Below, piece after piece: positions 33,743 to 46,091 of a stretch of 64,000 nt of DNA. Position 1 is the stretch's first letter; every line of letters starts with the position of its first letter. Both the position numbers and the translations under genes were made by a program. This DNA comes from Jeongeupia wiesaeckerbachi. GTDB lineage: Bacteria > Pseudomonadota > Gammaproteobacteria > Burkholderiales > Chitinibacteraceae. The DNA lies in NCBI RefSeq assembly GCF_050916355.1, contig NZ_CP136946.1, positions 2,170,001 through 2,234,000 of the forward strand. The letters are read 5' to 3'. The notes under the pieces are model-generated. The model was not told the DNA's origin and made no database searches. It saw only the letters and a program-made list of their open reading frames with translations.

Positions 33743-34867
33743 ATGTACAGCAAACTGAACAAGCTATCGGAGTCACATGGGCGCATTCATCTCGGACGCG
33801 GCGTCGCATCCGGGGTGTTTGCGCTGATGCTGGCGGTACTGTGTTTTCTCGGCGTCCTGGCCTTTCACTTTCCGGCCTATCTGACGACGCCGGAATTGCG
33901 CCAGGTGTATGACACCGGCGTCATGCGCCAACTGCTGTTCTGGTCGATGGTGCTGAGCGGTGGCGTCGCGCTGGCCAACATCCTGCTCGGCCGGGTTCGC
34001 TGGCTGTCCGCATCTGCTTTCATCATCGTCGCCGGTGCAGCGCTGTTCGGCGGCCATCGGGTGCCGGTGGGCGAGTACGCCCAGTCGCCTTTCTATCTGG
34101 GGCTGGACTGGTTCATTCTTGATCTGCTCGGATCAAGCCTGATTTTCATCTTTCTGGAAAAGCTCTTCCCGCACCGTCGTGAGCAACCGGTCTTCCGCGA
34201 AGAATGGCAGACCGATTTCCATCACTTCATCGTCAACCATCTGGTCGTCGGCCTCATCCTGATGGTGACCAACCAGCTGGTACACCGGTTCCTGGGCTGG
34301 GCGGTGCAGGGCGATATCCAGGTCTGGGTCAGGGGTCTGCCTTTCCTTGTCGCGCTGTTCCTGATCGTTCTGGTTGCCGATCTGGTGCAGTACTGGACCC
34401 ACCGCGCGTATCACGAGATCCCCTTGTTGTGGCGGCTGCATGCCGTGCATCACAGCGTTAAAAGCATGGATTGGCTGGCCGGGTCGCGGCAGCACATTCT
34501 GGAGCTGTTGATCACGCGTACCCTGGTGCTGGCGCCGATCTTCGTGCTTGGGTTCTCCAAGGAGGTGATCGACGCCTACATCGTCGTCGTCGGCTTCCAG
34601 GCGGTGTTCAATCACACCAACGTCAATGTCCGGCTTGGGCCGCTGCGCCATCTGATCGTGACGCCCAATTTCCACCACTGGCATCACAGCCAGGATCAGG
34701 AAGCGCTGGACCGGAACTATGCCGCGCACTTTGCCTTCCTCGATCATCTGTTCGGTACCGCGGTGAAATCGACGCGGACATGGCCATCCGAATACGGCGT
34801 CTTGGGCGATTACGTGCCGAATGGATTTCTGAAGCAGCTGCGCTTCCCGTTTTCGGGCAAACATTGA
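33743..34867 (+). CDS. Sterol desaturase / fatty acid hydroxylase family protein
   Basis: A 374-residue membrane enzyme with about seven hydrophobic segments and the three His boxes of the di-iron family: HRAYH, HAVHHS and HHWHHS, plus an earlier DFHHF. Members hydroxylate or desaturate lipids at the inner membrane; the substrate cannot be told. The start is uncertain; ATG 33743 gives a good N-terminus, while the frame runs back to 33686. It ends ahead of a hairpin that also lies inside the convergent small gene. Confidence 0.87.
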   Translation: MYSKLNKLSESHGRIHLGRGVASGVFALMLAVLCFLGVLAFHFPAYLTTPELRQVYDTGVMRQLLFWSMVLSGGVALANILLGRVRWLSASAFIIVAGAALFGGHRVPVGEYAQSPFYLGLDWFILDLLGSSLIFIFLEKLFPHRREQPVFREEWQTDFHHFIVNHLVVGLILMVTNQLVHRFLGWAVQGDIQVWVRGLPFLVALFLIVLVADLVQYWTHRAYHEIPLLWRLHAVHHSVKSMDWLAGSRQHILELLITRTLVLAPIFVLGFSKEVIDAYIVVVGFQAVFNHTNVNVRLGPLRHLIVTPNFHHWHHSQDQEALDRNYAAHFAFLDHLFGTAVKSTRTWPSEYGVLGDYVPNGFLKQLRFPFSGKH

Positions 34868-34911
34868 GCAGCTGCAGCGCTGGATGATGCAGGCCGCGCT
34901 GATCGGTGCCT

Positions 34912-35091
34912 TCAGGCAAAAGAGAAGGGCGGGAAAACATCCCCGCCCTTTTTCATGGTCTGCACTGCTTGTCGCAGCGCCTGTTTCGCATCGCGCCGCT
35001 TCTCGGTCTTCTCGTGCGCCCCGGCCTTGCGCTGGCTGGCAGCGACCGCGAAGGGATTGCGCGGGACTAGGGTGTTGCCGATTTTCTTCAT
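34912..35091 (-). CDS. Small basic conserved-type protein (59 residues)
   Basis: An open frame from ATG 35091 to TGA 34912-34914 with AAGGAA 6 nt before the start. The N-terminal region KIGNTLVPRNPFAVAASQRKAGAHEKTEKRRDAK is split between NPF and KAGAH motifs that I recall from small proteobacterial hypothetical proteins of unknown function. The last 13 or so codons run through a terminator hairpin (34925-34950), so the C-terminus may be a recent extension. It converges with the desaturase-family gene. I can give no function. Confidence 0.7.
   Translation of the reverse strand: MKKIGNTLVPRNPFAVAASQRKAGAHEKTEKRRDAKQALRQAVQTMKKGGDVFPPFSFA
34925..34950. terminator. Terminator between desaturase-family gene and small basic protein gene
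   Basis: AAGGGCGGG / CCCGCCCTT with an 8-nt loop and a following TTT on the + strand. It ends the desaturase-family transcript, although it is also the 3' coding part of the convergent 59-residue gene. Confidence 0.75.
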
Positions 35092-35140
35092 CGGGTTTCC
35101 TTCGGATAAGCAATGACGGGTTGATCACATGGTGATCGAT

Positions 35141-35560
35141 TCAGTCGCGCGCCATTGCACTGACGTGCAATCCACGCGACAGGTAGTTGTTGTAGCGTTC
35201 AGCCAGCAGGGTTGGCAAGTCGGCCCTGTGGACCGGCTTGAAACCCGCCTGAGCATAAAAATCCAGCAGGTGTGCATACGGCAGGCAATAGCACGGCCGA
35301 TCCATCTGCTTGATCAGCTGCAGCAACATCGCGCTGCCGAGCCCCATCCGGCGGCGGTCGGCACGGATCTGCATGCCACGCAGGCAGAGCGCGTCGGCCA
35401 GCGGCGACAGCCGGAGGATGCCGATGATCTTGTCACCCTCCCGGGCCAGCAGTACCCGGTCGTCGGGAACAATGGCATCGCCACCGTAGCCACAGGCGTC
35501 GTAAAAGCGTTGGGCCTCGGGCAGGTCGTCCGAAGTGGCGAGGGTGATCGTCGTCGTCAG
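35141..35560 (-). CDS. GNAT-family acetyltransferase with probable CTG start
   Basis: A GCN5-type acetyltransferase of about 139 residues, TLATSDDLPEAQRFYDACGY at the start, then the acetyl-CoA loop RADRRRMGLGSAML and YAHLLDFYAQAGFKPV at the end. The frame has no ATG, GTG or TTG before residue 63 (35374), but homology-like sequence runs up to CTG 35560, whose last two bases share the TGA of map (CTGA overlap, 35557-35560). Translation would be coupled to map. The alternative is a truncated gene starting at 35374, which would lack the first half of the fold. Confidence 0.78.
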   Translation of the reverse strand: MTTTITLATSDDLPEAQRFYDACGYGGDAIVPDDRVLLAREGDKIIGILRLSPLADALCLRGMQIRADRRRMGLGSAMLLQLIKQMDRPCYCLPYAHLLDFYAQAGFKPVHRADLPTLLAERYNNYLSRGLHVSAMARD

Positions 35561-36321
35561 CTGTTCGGCCAGGCGGTGAGGATTTCAAATCCGTCGTCGG
35601 TGACGGCGATCATGTGTTCCCACTGCGCCGACAGCGAGCCGTCGCGCGTGACCACGGTCCAGCCGTCCTGCAATTGCTGCACGGCGGCACCACCGGCGTT
35701 GATCATCGGCTCGACGGTGAAGGTCATGCCTTTTTTCAGCAGCAGGCCGGTGCCGGCGCGACCGTAGTGCAACACTTGCGGGTCTTCGTGATAGACCTTG
35801 CCGATGCCGTGACCGCAGTACTCGCGCACCACCGAGTAACCGGCGGCTTCGGCCAGCGTCTGGATCGCGTGGCCGACATCGCCGAGGCGCGCGCCGGGAC
35901 GGACGACGCTGATGCCGGCCATCATCGCATCGAAGGTCACGTCGGCGAGCCGTTTCGCGGCCGGGCTGGGCGTGCCGGCGAAGTACATCCGGCTGGTATC
36001 GCCGTGCCAGCCTTCCTTGATGACGGTGACGTCGATATTGACGATGTCGCCGTCCTTGAGCACCTCACGCGGGCTGGGAATGCCGTGGCAGACGACGCCG
36101 TTGATCGACGTGCACAGCGTTTTCGGAAAACCGTGATAGCCGACATTGGCCGGCGTGGCTTTCTGCTTTTTAGTGATGTGCTCGAAGCAACGGCGGTCCA
36201 GCTCTTCGGTCGAGACGCCGGGGACGACGTACTCGCCGATCATGTCCAGCACTTCGGCGGCGAGCTGACCGGCGACGCGCATCTTGGCGATTTGGGCTGC
36301 GGATTTGAGGCTGACGGACAT
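35557..36321 (-). CDS. map: Methionine aminopeptidase type I
   Basis: Removes the initiator methionine from nascent proteins. The 254-residue protein (ATG 36321, AAGGA 7 nt upstream) has the metal ligands of the family in VNIDVTVIKEGWHGDTSR, YCGHGIGKVYHEDPQVLHYG, MTFTVEPMIN and the closing SAQWEHMIAV. Length is that of the standard soluble enzyme. The frame continues far upstream of the start by chance. The GNAT gene follows with a 4-bp overlap. Confidence 0.96.
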   Translation of the reverse strand: MSVSLKSAAQIAKMRVAGQLAAEVLDMIGEYVVPGVSTEELDRRCFEHITKKQKATPANVGYHGFPKTLCTSINGVVCHGIPSPREVLKDGDIVNIDVTVIKEGWHGDTSRMYFAGTPSPAAKRLADVTFDAMMAGISVVRPGARLGDVGHAIQTLAEAAGYSVVREYCGHGIGKVYHEDPQVLHYGRAGTGLLLKKGMTFTVEPMINAGGAAVQQLQDGWTVVTRDGSLSAQWEHMIAVTDDGFEILTAWPNS

Positions 36322-36495
36322 TCGGATTTCCTTGCTGTACCTGCGTATTGTCCCACAGCGAACCCGGCAAGGCAGCCCGGTGTGCGTGATTCCCGTTTGG
36401 TGTTGATGCGTGGCGGATCGGCGACGCATCTGCGGGCAGGTCTCGCAGTCCGGCACGCATTCCGTAAGATGACGTTTTTGTTCCACGTTGACGAG

Positions 36496-37518
36496 ATGCC
36501 CATGAACGGCCAGCCCCGCGTTTACATTGGTTGCTACGGCGATGCCGAGCAGGCGACGATCCATGCCTTCGCTTTTGATGCCAGCCAGGGCAGGCTTTTG
36601 CCGCTGCAGCGCTTGGCCGGCATTGCCAACGCATCGTATCTGCTGCCGGTTGATGGGCAGCTGTATGCGGTCAGTGAGACCGGCGAGGGCGAAGTGTGCA
36701 GTCTGGCCATCGATGCCGCCGGGTGCTTGTCGCTGCTCAACCGCGTGCCCAGTGGCGGCGACTCGCCGTGTTATCTGTCGCGCAGCGGAAATGTGCTGCT
36801 GGTGGCCAATTATTTCGGCCACAACGCGGCGCTGCTGCCGCTGGCCAATGACGGCCAGGTGCAGGCGATGGCCTGTGAAATCCGTCATCAAGGCGCCAGC
36901 GGTGTCGATGCCGAACGTCAGGATGCGCCACATCTGCATAGCATCACCCCCAGCCCGGATGGCCGATTTGCGCTGGTGTGCGATCTTGGCCGCGACGAAA
37001 TCGTCGTCTACCGGATCGACGGCCAGCAACTGTTGCCGCACAGCGTGGCGACCACTGCGCCCGGCGATGGACCGCGTCACCTGCTGTTCGACGCGGCGGC
37101 GCGCTTTGTCTATGTGGTCGGCGAGCTGAGCAGCACCGTGCTTGTCTATGCCTGGCAGGATGGCGTACTCGAGCATCGCCAGACGCTATCGTCACTGCCT
37201 GACGATTTTCACGGCGACAACACCGGCGCCGAGTTGCAGCTCAGCCCGGACGGTGCCTTCCTGTATGCCTCGAACCGGGGGCACGACAGCATCGCGACGT
37301 TCCGGGTGGTCGATGGCCTGCTTGAGGCGGCAGGCCACACGCCCAGCGGCGGGCAAATGCCGCGCAACTTCGCGCTGTCGCCCTGTGGCGGCTGGCTGCT
37401 GGTGGCGAATCAGGCCAGCGGCAACCTGGCGCTGTTTGCCCGCGATACCGCCGGCGGCTTGATGCCGGCCGTGCTCGATATACAACTCGATCGCCCGGTC
37501 TGTGTGAAGTTTGCCTGA
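36496..37518 (+). CDS. Lactonase-family beta-propeller (6-phosphogluconolactonase-like)
   Basis: A 340-residue seven-bladed propeller protein of the YbhE/Pgl lactonase family. Family stretches are YIGCYGDAEQ at the start, APHLHSITPSPDGRFALVCDLG, GPRHLLFDAAARFVYVVGELSS and GAFLYASNRGHDSIATF. E. coli YbhE hydrolyses 6-phosphogluconolactone; other relatives act on other lactones, so I leave the symbol blank. ATG 36496 and 36502 are both possible. No signal peptide. The ECF41 gene starts 7 bp after its stop. Confidence 0.87.
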   Translation: MPMNGQPRVYIGCYGDAEQATIHAFAFDASQGRLLPLQRLAGIANASYLLPVDGQLYAVSETGEGEVCSLAIDAAGCLSLLNRVPSGGDSPCYLSRSGNVLLVANYFGHNAALLPLANDGQVQAMACEIRHQGASGVDAERQDAPHLHSITPSPDGRFALVCDLGRDEIVVYRIDGQQLLPHSVATTAPGDGPRHLLFDAAARFVYVVGELSSTVLVYAWQDGVLEHRQTLSSLPDDFHGDNTGAELQLSPDGAFLYASNRGHDSIATFRVVDGLLEAAGHTPSGGQMPRNFALSPCGGWLLVANQASGNLALFARDTAGGLMPAVLDIQLDRPVCVKFA

Positions 37519-37525
37519 GCACGGC

Positions 37526-38392
37526 ATGGATGATCTGCTGGCCGAGTTTCAGCGCCATCGGGCACGCCTGTTCGGCCTTGCCTACCGGATGCTCGGTTCA
37601 CGCCACGACGCCGACGACGTGCTGCAGGACGCGTGGCTGCGTTGGCAATCGGGCCGGCCGGAGGCGCTGGTTTCAAGCGAAGCGTGGCTGGTGACGCTGG
37701 TCACCCGGCTGAGCATCGATCGCCTGCGTCAGGCCAAACAGGCGCGGGCGGCCTATACCGGGCCGTGGTTACCCGAGCCGGTGGCCGAGGCGATCGAGCC
37801 CCGCTCGCCGGCCGACGTGCTCGAACACTACAACGACGCCTCGATCGCCTTCATGACCCTGCTCGAACGGCTCGGCCCCGACGAGCGCGCGGCGTTTCTG
37901 CTGCGCGAGGTGTTCGATACCGACTACGCCGAGATCGCGGTGATGCTGGACAAACGCGAGGACAGCTGCCGCCAGCTCGTCAGTCGTGCCCGGCAGCGGA
38001 TCGAGGCCGACCGGCCGCGCTTTGCCGTCAGCCGCGATGCGCACCGTGCGCTGCTGGCCCGGTTTGCCGCAGCGGCGCACAGCGGTGACGTCTCCGAGCT
38101 GGCACCGCTGTTCAGCGCCGATGCGGTGCTGGTCGGCGATGGTGGTGGCAAGGTGTTCTCGGCATTGCGGCCACTGCTTGGCCCGGACCGGCTGGCGATG
38201 CTGTTCCATGCCATCGCCCGGCGCAACGGCGATCGTTGCCGGTTTGTCGAGACCGAGATCAACGGCGAGCCCTGTCTGGCACGTTACGTCGATGGCGTGC
38301 TCGACACGGTCTACTGCTTCGTCACCGATGGCGTGCAGATCCGCGAGGTCTACGTATTGCGCAATCCGGACAAACTGGCCGGCCTGCGCTGA
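37526..38392 (+). CDS. ECF41-family sigma factor with C-terminal SnoaL-like domain
   Basis: A 288-residue sigma factor: region 2 (about 10-75, RLFGLAYRMLGSRHDADDVLQDAWLRW), the family linker WLPEP (81-85), region 4 (about 105-165), and a fused SnoaL-like C-terminal domain with the ECF41 motif DGGGK (205-209) and NPDKL near the end. In ECF41 proteins this extension takes the place of a separate anti-sigma factor. The typical target, a carboxymuconolactone decarboxylase-family gene, is next downstream, with a matching promoter. The GTG/TTG start upstream is not used; ATG 37526 follows the lactonase gene by 7 bp. Confidence 0.94.
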   Translation: MDDLLAEFQRHRARLFGLAYRMLGSRHDADDVLQDAWLRWQSGRPEALVSSEAWLVTLVTRLSIDRLRQAKQARAAYTGPWLPEPVAEAIEPRSPADVLEHYNDASIAFMTLLERLGPDERAAFLLREVFDTDYAEIAVMLDKREDSCRQLVSRARQRIEADRPRFAVSRDAHRALLARFAAAAHSGDVSELAPLFSADAVLVGDGGGKVFSALRPLLGPDRLAMLFHAIARRNGDRCRFVETEINGEPCLARYVDGVLDTVYCFVTDGVQIREVYVLRNPDKLAGLR

Positions 38393-38408
38393 TTTTTTTC
38401 GCCGCGCC

Positions 38409-38435
38409 TGTCACAAACGGAAGGACAGGGACGTC
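38409..38435 (+). promoter_or_regulatory. ECF41-dependent promoter
   Basis: TGTCACA (38409-38415), a 16-nt spacer, then CGTC (38432-38435). This matches the published ECF41 consensus TGTCACA-N16-CGTC exactly. It lies about 45 bp before the carboxymuconolactone decarboxylase-family gene and just after the sigma gene. Confidence 0.9.
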
Positions 38436-38482
38436 TTGTTGGTGAAGCATCCATTCGGGGTGCCCACAACAGGAGCTGTTCC

Positions 38483-38929
38483 ATGTCTGTCCGTCTCAAC
38501 TATCGCGCCCTCGCACCCAAAGCCCACCGCGGTTTCGTCGATACCAGCATCGCACTGGGCGAGTCGTCGCTCGGCAAGGTGCTGATCGACCTCGTCTACC
38601 TGCGCGTCTCGCAACTGAACGGTTGCGCCTACTGCGTCAATCTGCACGGCAACGACCTGCTCAAGGCCGGCGAGTTGTTTGCACGCATCAACAGCGTCGC
38701 CACCTGGCACGAGGCACCGTTTTACACCGAGCGCGAACGCGCCGCGCTGGCCTGGGCCGAAGCGGTGACGCTGATCCGCGAAACCCGTGCCGGTGATCCG
38801 GAATTCGATGCGCTGAAAGCACAATTCAGCGATCAGGAAATCGCCGAGCTGACCTACGCCGTGGCACTGATGAATGCCTTCAACCGGATGGCGGTGAGCA
38901 TGCGGATGCCGGTGCAGGAAGAGGCCTGA
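38483..38929 (+). CDS. Carboxymuconolactone decarboxylase / AhpD-family protein
   Basis: A 148-residue all-helical protein with the AhpD-type redox motif NGCAYCVNLHGNDL (Cys48, Cys51, His55). Members act as peroxidase partners or decarboxylases; the CxxC form points to the alkylhydroperoxidase-like kind. AGGAG lies 7 nt before ATG 38483. It is the presumed target of the ECF41 factor, through the promoter at 38409. The role in stress defence is inferred. Confidence 0.93.
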   Translation: MSVRLNYRALAPKAHRGFVDTSIALGESSLGKVLIDLVYLRVSQLNGCAYCVNLHGNDLLKAGELFARINSVATWHEAPFYTERERAALAWAEAVTLIRETRAGDPEFDALKAQFSDQEIAELTYAVALMNAFNRMAVSMRMPVQEEA

Positions 38930-38938
38930 GTCCGCAGG

Positions 38939-39226
38939 TCAGAACCGCACATCCGCATATTCATCGCCCTTCTTCTTGAACACGCTGGCGGCAAACGGGC
39001 ACAGCGGCAGGATTTTCATGCCGTTGGCGCGGGCATGCGCAACGGCGGCGTCGACGAGCTGGTAGCCGACACCCTGTCCGCCGTAGGCAGCGTCCACGTC
39101 GGTGTGGTCGATGATGAAGCGGTCATCGCCGAGTGGCGAGTAGGTCATCTCGGCAGCGATCTTGCCGGCGTCGACGGCGACGAAGCGGTGATTGGCGGCT
39201 TCGTGAACGATGGTGATCATGGCCAT
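38939..39226 (-). CDS. Small GNAT-like N-acetyltransferase (YjdJ type)
   Basis: A 95-residue single-domain protein of the short GNAT family: AEMTYSPLGDDRFIIDHTDVDAAYGGQGVGYQLVDAAVAHAR and the closing LPLCPFAASVFKKK. It converges with the AhpD-family gene, 9 bp apart. The substrate is unknown. The purL terminator lies 45 bp upstream of its start. Confidence 0.87.
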   Translation of the reverse strand: MAMITIVHEAANHRFVAVDAGKIAAEMTYSPLGDDRFIIDHTDVDAAYGGQGVGYQLVDAAVAHARANGMKILPLCPFAASVFKKKGDEYADVRF

Positions 39227-39270
39227 TTGCGGCGCCCCGTACGGGGTCCAGCGCTCAGCCTAGCATGGTC

Positions 39271-39314
39271 CGCGCAACAAAAAACCGGCCTGCTGGCCGG
39301 TTTTTTGTTGCGCG
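39271..39314. terminator. Strong terminator after purL
   Basis: A perfect 20-bp stem with a TGCT loop that contains an A6 run on the left arm and a T6 run on the right, so it works in both directions. It ends 9 bp before the purL stop on the minus strand, i.e. directly downstream of the gene. Confidence 0.9.
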
Positions 39315-39323
39315 GAAGGGCGA

Positions 39324-43271
<3,948 letters not shown>

Positions 43272-43450
43272 GTCGTAAGGTCCGGAAATCATGGGTAAAA
43301 ATCGGAGCCAAGATTGTACCGAAAAACGGGCCTGCCCGCTTTGTGCTGCACCGTCCGTCTGGCGGTATTTTCTTTGGTTGTTGCATGTCAGGAAAAGCGC
43401 ATTCCGGGCTCTGTTCTACTTAAGCATTTGCTTCTACACTGTCGAAGTCG

Positions 43451-43466
43451 GGTGGCATAGACCACC
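43451..43466. promoter_or_regulatory. dre-like operator upstream of GH20 copy 2
   Basis: GGTGGCATAGACCACC is an inverted repeat (GGTGG / CCACC) that matches the dre consensus ACTGGTCTAGACCACT at 11 of 16 positions and includes TGGCATAGACCA. GntR/HutC regulators of GlcNAc use (DasR, NagR) bind this kind of site. It lies 30 bp before the gene start, a position suited to repression. Confidence 0.7.
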
Positions 43467-43495
43467 GTCTTACGAATCGGAAAGAGGAAGAGAAG

Positions 43496-46000
43496 ATGAC
43501 TCAGCCCGCAGGCAAGCAACTGGCTTTGCAATGGCAGTGCATCACCAATGGTCACAACGGCGACAACTTCATTGCCGAGCTGACACTGAGCAACCACGCC
43601 ACCTTGCCGCTGACCGGCCAGGGCTGGGCGATCTATTTCAACACCTGCCGCAAGATCAAGCCCGAGGGCATCGAAGGCGGCGTTGCGATCGAGCAGGTCA
43701 ACGGTGATCTGTGGCGCATGGTGCCGACGTCCGGCTTTGGAATTCTTTCTTGTGATGAAAGTAAATTGATCCGCTACGAAGGTTTGTTCTGGGTGATTCA
43801 GGAGACCGACGCGCCGCTGGGTTTTTATATCGTTTACGACGATGGCACCCCGCAGGCCCGCGCCGAGGCGATCGGCGACCCGCGCATCCTGCCGTTCGTG
43901 ACCGAAGGGCAGCGCAACCGCTCGGCCAACGACAAGGTGCCGCTGGTGACGCCAGCGACACGTTTCGCCGACAACGAAAAACTCACGCTGCTGCCGGCGG
44001 ATGCCGTCGGCAAGATCACGCCGACGCCGCTCGAGTCGCACTTTGGTGGTGGCCAGTTTGTCATCGACGCCAGCACGATGATCGTGCATCCGGATGCGCT
44101 GAACGCCGAAGCGGCCTTCCTGCAGTCGGCGCTGCTTGACGCCGGTGTGCAGGCGCAACGCGCCGCCGCCGGCCGCGGCATCGTGTTGCAGATCGGCGCC
44201 GTGCATGTCGCCGAGACCGGCGCGCCGGCCGAGGCCTATTCGCTTGAAATCGGCGCCGATGGTGTCGTGATTACCGGCGCGTCAAAGCATGGCGTGTTCA
44301 ATGGTATCCAGAGCCTGCGCCAGCTGCTGCCGGTCGATGCCTTTGTGAACCCGCTCTCCACGCTGAGCGTGCCATTCGGCCGGGTCGTCGATGCGCCGCG
44401 CTTTGCCTATCGCGGCCTGCATCTGGACGTCGGTCGCAACTTCTCGTCCAAGCAGAGCGTGTTGCGCCTGCTTGAGTGCATGGCGCTGTACAAGCTCAAC
44501 CAGTTCCATTTCCACCTGACCGACGACGAAGGCTGGCGCCTGGCAATCCCGACGCTGCCGGAGCTGACCGAGATCGGTTCGGGCCGCGGCTATACCACGA
44601 CCGAGACCGATTATCTGGTGCCGAGCTTCGGCTCGGGGGCCGACGTCGAAGGGTCGAGCGGTACCGGTTTCTACAGCCGTGCCGATTTTATCGAGATCCT
44701 CAAGTTCGCCACCGAGCGCCACATCGAGGTCGTGCCCGAGTTCGACGTGCCAGGCCATGCGCGCTCGGCGATCAAGGCGATGAATGTCCGTTACGCGCGC
44801 CTGAAGGCCGCCGGCCAGCTCGAAGCGGCCGAGCAGTATCTGCTGGTCGATTTCGCCGACCAGTCCGAGTACGAGTCGGTGCAGCTGTGGCACGACAACG
44901 TGATCTGCATTGCCCGCGAAGGTGCGTACAACTTCATCGAGACGGTGATTGTCGACGTCAAGGCGATGTATGCCGAGGCCGGCGCGCCGCTGACCACCCT
45001 GCATACCGGCGGCGACGAAGTGCCGCATGGCGTCTGGGAAGGTTCGCCGATCTGTCAGGCGTTCATGAAAGAACACGGCATGACGACGATCCAGGAACTG
45101 CAGGATCATTTCCTGGCGCGCTACCGCGACATCCTTAACAAGCACGACCTGATTTTCGGCGGCTGGGAGGAAATCGCACTGGTCAAGGAAACCGTCGACG
45201 GCGTCGTCCATCACGGTCCGAATCCAAAGTTCGTCGATGCCAATTTCCGCCCCTACATCTGGAACAATATCTGGGGCTGGGGGCAGGAGGATTTTGCCTA
45301 TCAGCTGGCCAACGCCGGCTACAAGGTCGTGCTGTGCAATGTGACCAATCTGTACTTCGATCTGGCGTACGAGAAGGATCCGCAAGAGCCGGGCTATTAC
45401 TGGGGCGGTTTCATCGACACCCGCAAGGCCTTCGACTTCTGCCCGCTGGACATCTACACGACGGCGACGGTCAATCTGTTCGGCCACGAACTCGGCGACT
45501 CGCTCAAAGGCAGTGCCCGTCTGACCGAGCAGGGCGTGCAGAACGTGCTCGGTATCCAGGGCGAGCTGTGGGCCGAGAACATTCGTGATGCCGGCCGCCT
45601 CGAGTATCTGGCGATGCCGCGCCTGATTGCGCTGGCCGAGCGGGCATGGGCGAAGGATCCGGGCTGGACGCTCGTTGCCGACAAGGCCGTGCGTGACGCG
45701 CGGATGGACGCCGACTGGAACCAGTTTGCCAACCGCCTCGGCCAGCGCGAACTGCCGCGTCTGGACGGCGTCGTCGGCGGCTATGGCTACCGGGTGCCGG
45801 TGCCGGGTGCCAAGCTCGACGGCGGCAAGCTGATTGCCAACGTCGAAGCACCGGGCTTCGTGCTGCGCTACACCACCGACGGCAGCGAGCCGACCCTGGC
45901 GTCGACGCAGTATGCCGGCCCGGTTGCCGTGACGGGGGCCGTCAAGCTGGCCGCGTTCACCACGACCGGTCGTCGCGGTCGCGTCGTCAGCGTCGGCTGA
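43496..46000 (+). CDS. GH20 beta-N-acetylhexosaminidase (chitobiase type), copy 2
   Basis: Hydrolyses chitobiose and longer chitooligosaccharides to GlcNAc. 834 residues with the same four-domain layout as copy 1 at 4065, from the N-terminal carbohydrate-binding-like domain to the C-terminal RYTTDGSEPTL region. The catalytic motif is intact: HTGGDE with His503, Asp507 and Glu508. FHFHLTDDEGWRLAI is also present. No signal peptide is seen. A purine-rich ribosome site (AGAGGAAGAG) precedes ATG 43496. A dre-like operator lies in the promoter region, and a strong terminator follows, so the gene is an independent unit likely induced by GlcNAc or GlcN phosphates. Confidence 0.95.
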   Translation: MTQPAGKQLALQWQCITNGHNGDNFIAELTLSNHATLPLTGQGWAIYFNTCRKIKPEGIEGGVAIEQVNGDLWRMVPTSGFGILSCDESKLIRYEGLFWVIQETDAPLGFYIVYDDGTPQARAEAIGDPRILPFVTEGQRNRSANDKVPLVTPATRFADNEKLTLLPADAVGKITPTPLESHFGGGQFVIDASTMIVHPDALNAEAAFLQSALLDAGVQAQRAAAGRGIVLQIGAVHVAETGAPAEAYSLEIGADGVVITGASKHGVFNGIQSLRQLLPVDAFVNPLSTLSVPFGRVVDAPRFAYRGLHLDVGRNFSSKQSVLRLLECMALYKLNQFHFHLTDDEGWRLAIPTLPELTEIGSGRGYTTTETDYLVPSFGSGADVEGSSGTGFYSRADFIEILKFATERHIEVVPEFDVPGHARSAIKAMNVRYARLKAAGQLEAAEQYLLVDFADQSEYESVQLWHDNVICIAREGAYNFIETVIVDVKAMYAEAGAPLTTLHTGGDEVPHGVWEGSPICQAFMKEHGMTTIQELQDHFLARYRDILNKHDLIFGGWEEIALVKETVDGVVHHGPNPKFVDANFRPYIWNNIWGWGQEDFAYQLANAGYKVVLCNVTNLYFDLAYEKDPQEPGYYWGGFIDTRKAFDFCPLDIYTTATVNLFGHELGDSLKGSARLTEQGVQNVLGIQGELWAENIRDAGRLEYLAMPRLIALAERAWAKDPGWTLVADKAVRDARMDADWNQFANRLGQRELPRLDGVVGGYGYRVPVPGAKLDGGKLIANVEAPGFVLRYTTDGSEPTLASTQYAGPVAVTGAVKLAAFTTTGRRGRVVSVG

Positions 46001-46011
46001 TTGCCGTCGCC

Positions 46012-46055
46012 GACCCAATAAAAAACCCCGCTTCGGCGGGGTTTTTTATTGGGTC
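46012..46055. terminator. Strong bidirectional terminator after GH20 copy 2
   Basis: A perfect 20-bp stem with a TTCG tetraloop, an A6 run in the left arm and a T6 run in the right arm, 11 bp after the GH20 stop. Confidence 0.9.
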
Positions 46056-46091
46056 CGAGTGGACCAGCGGTCGTCGGTCAGTGCGGCTAAG

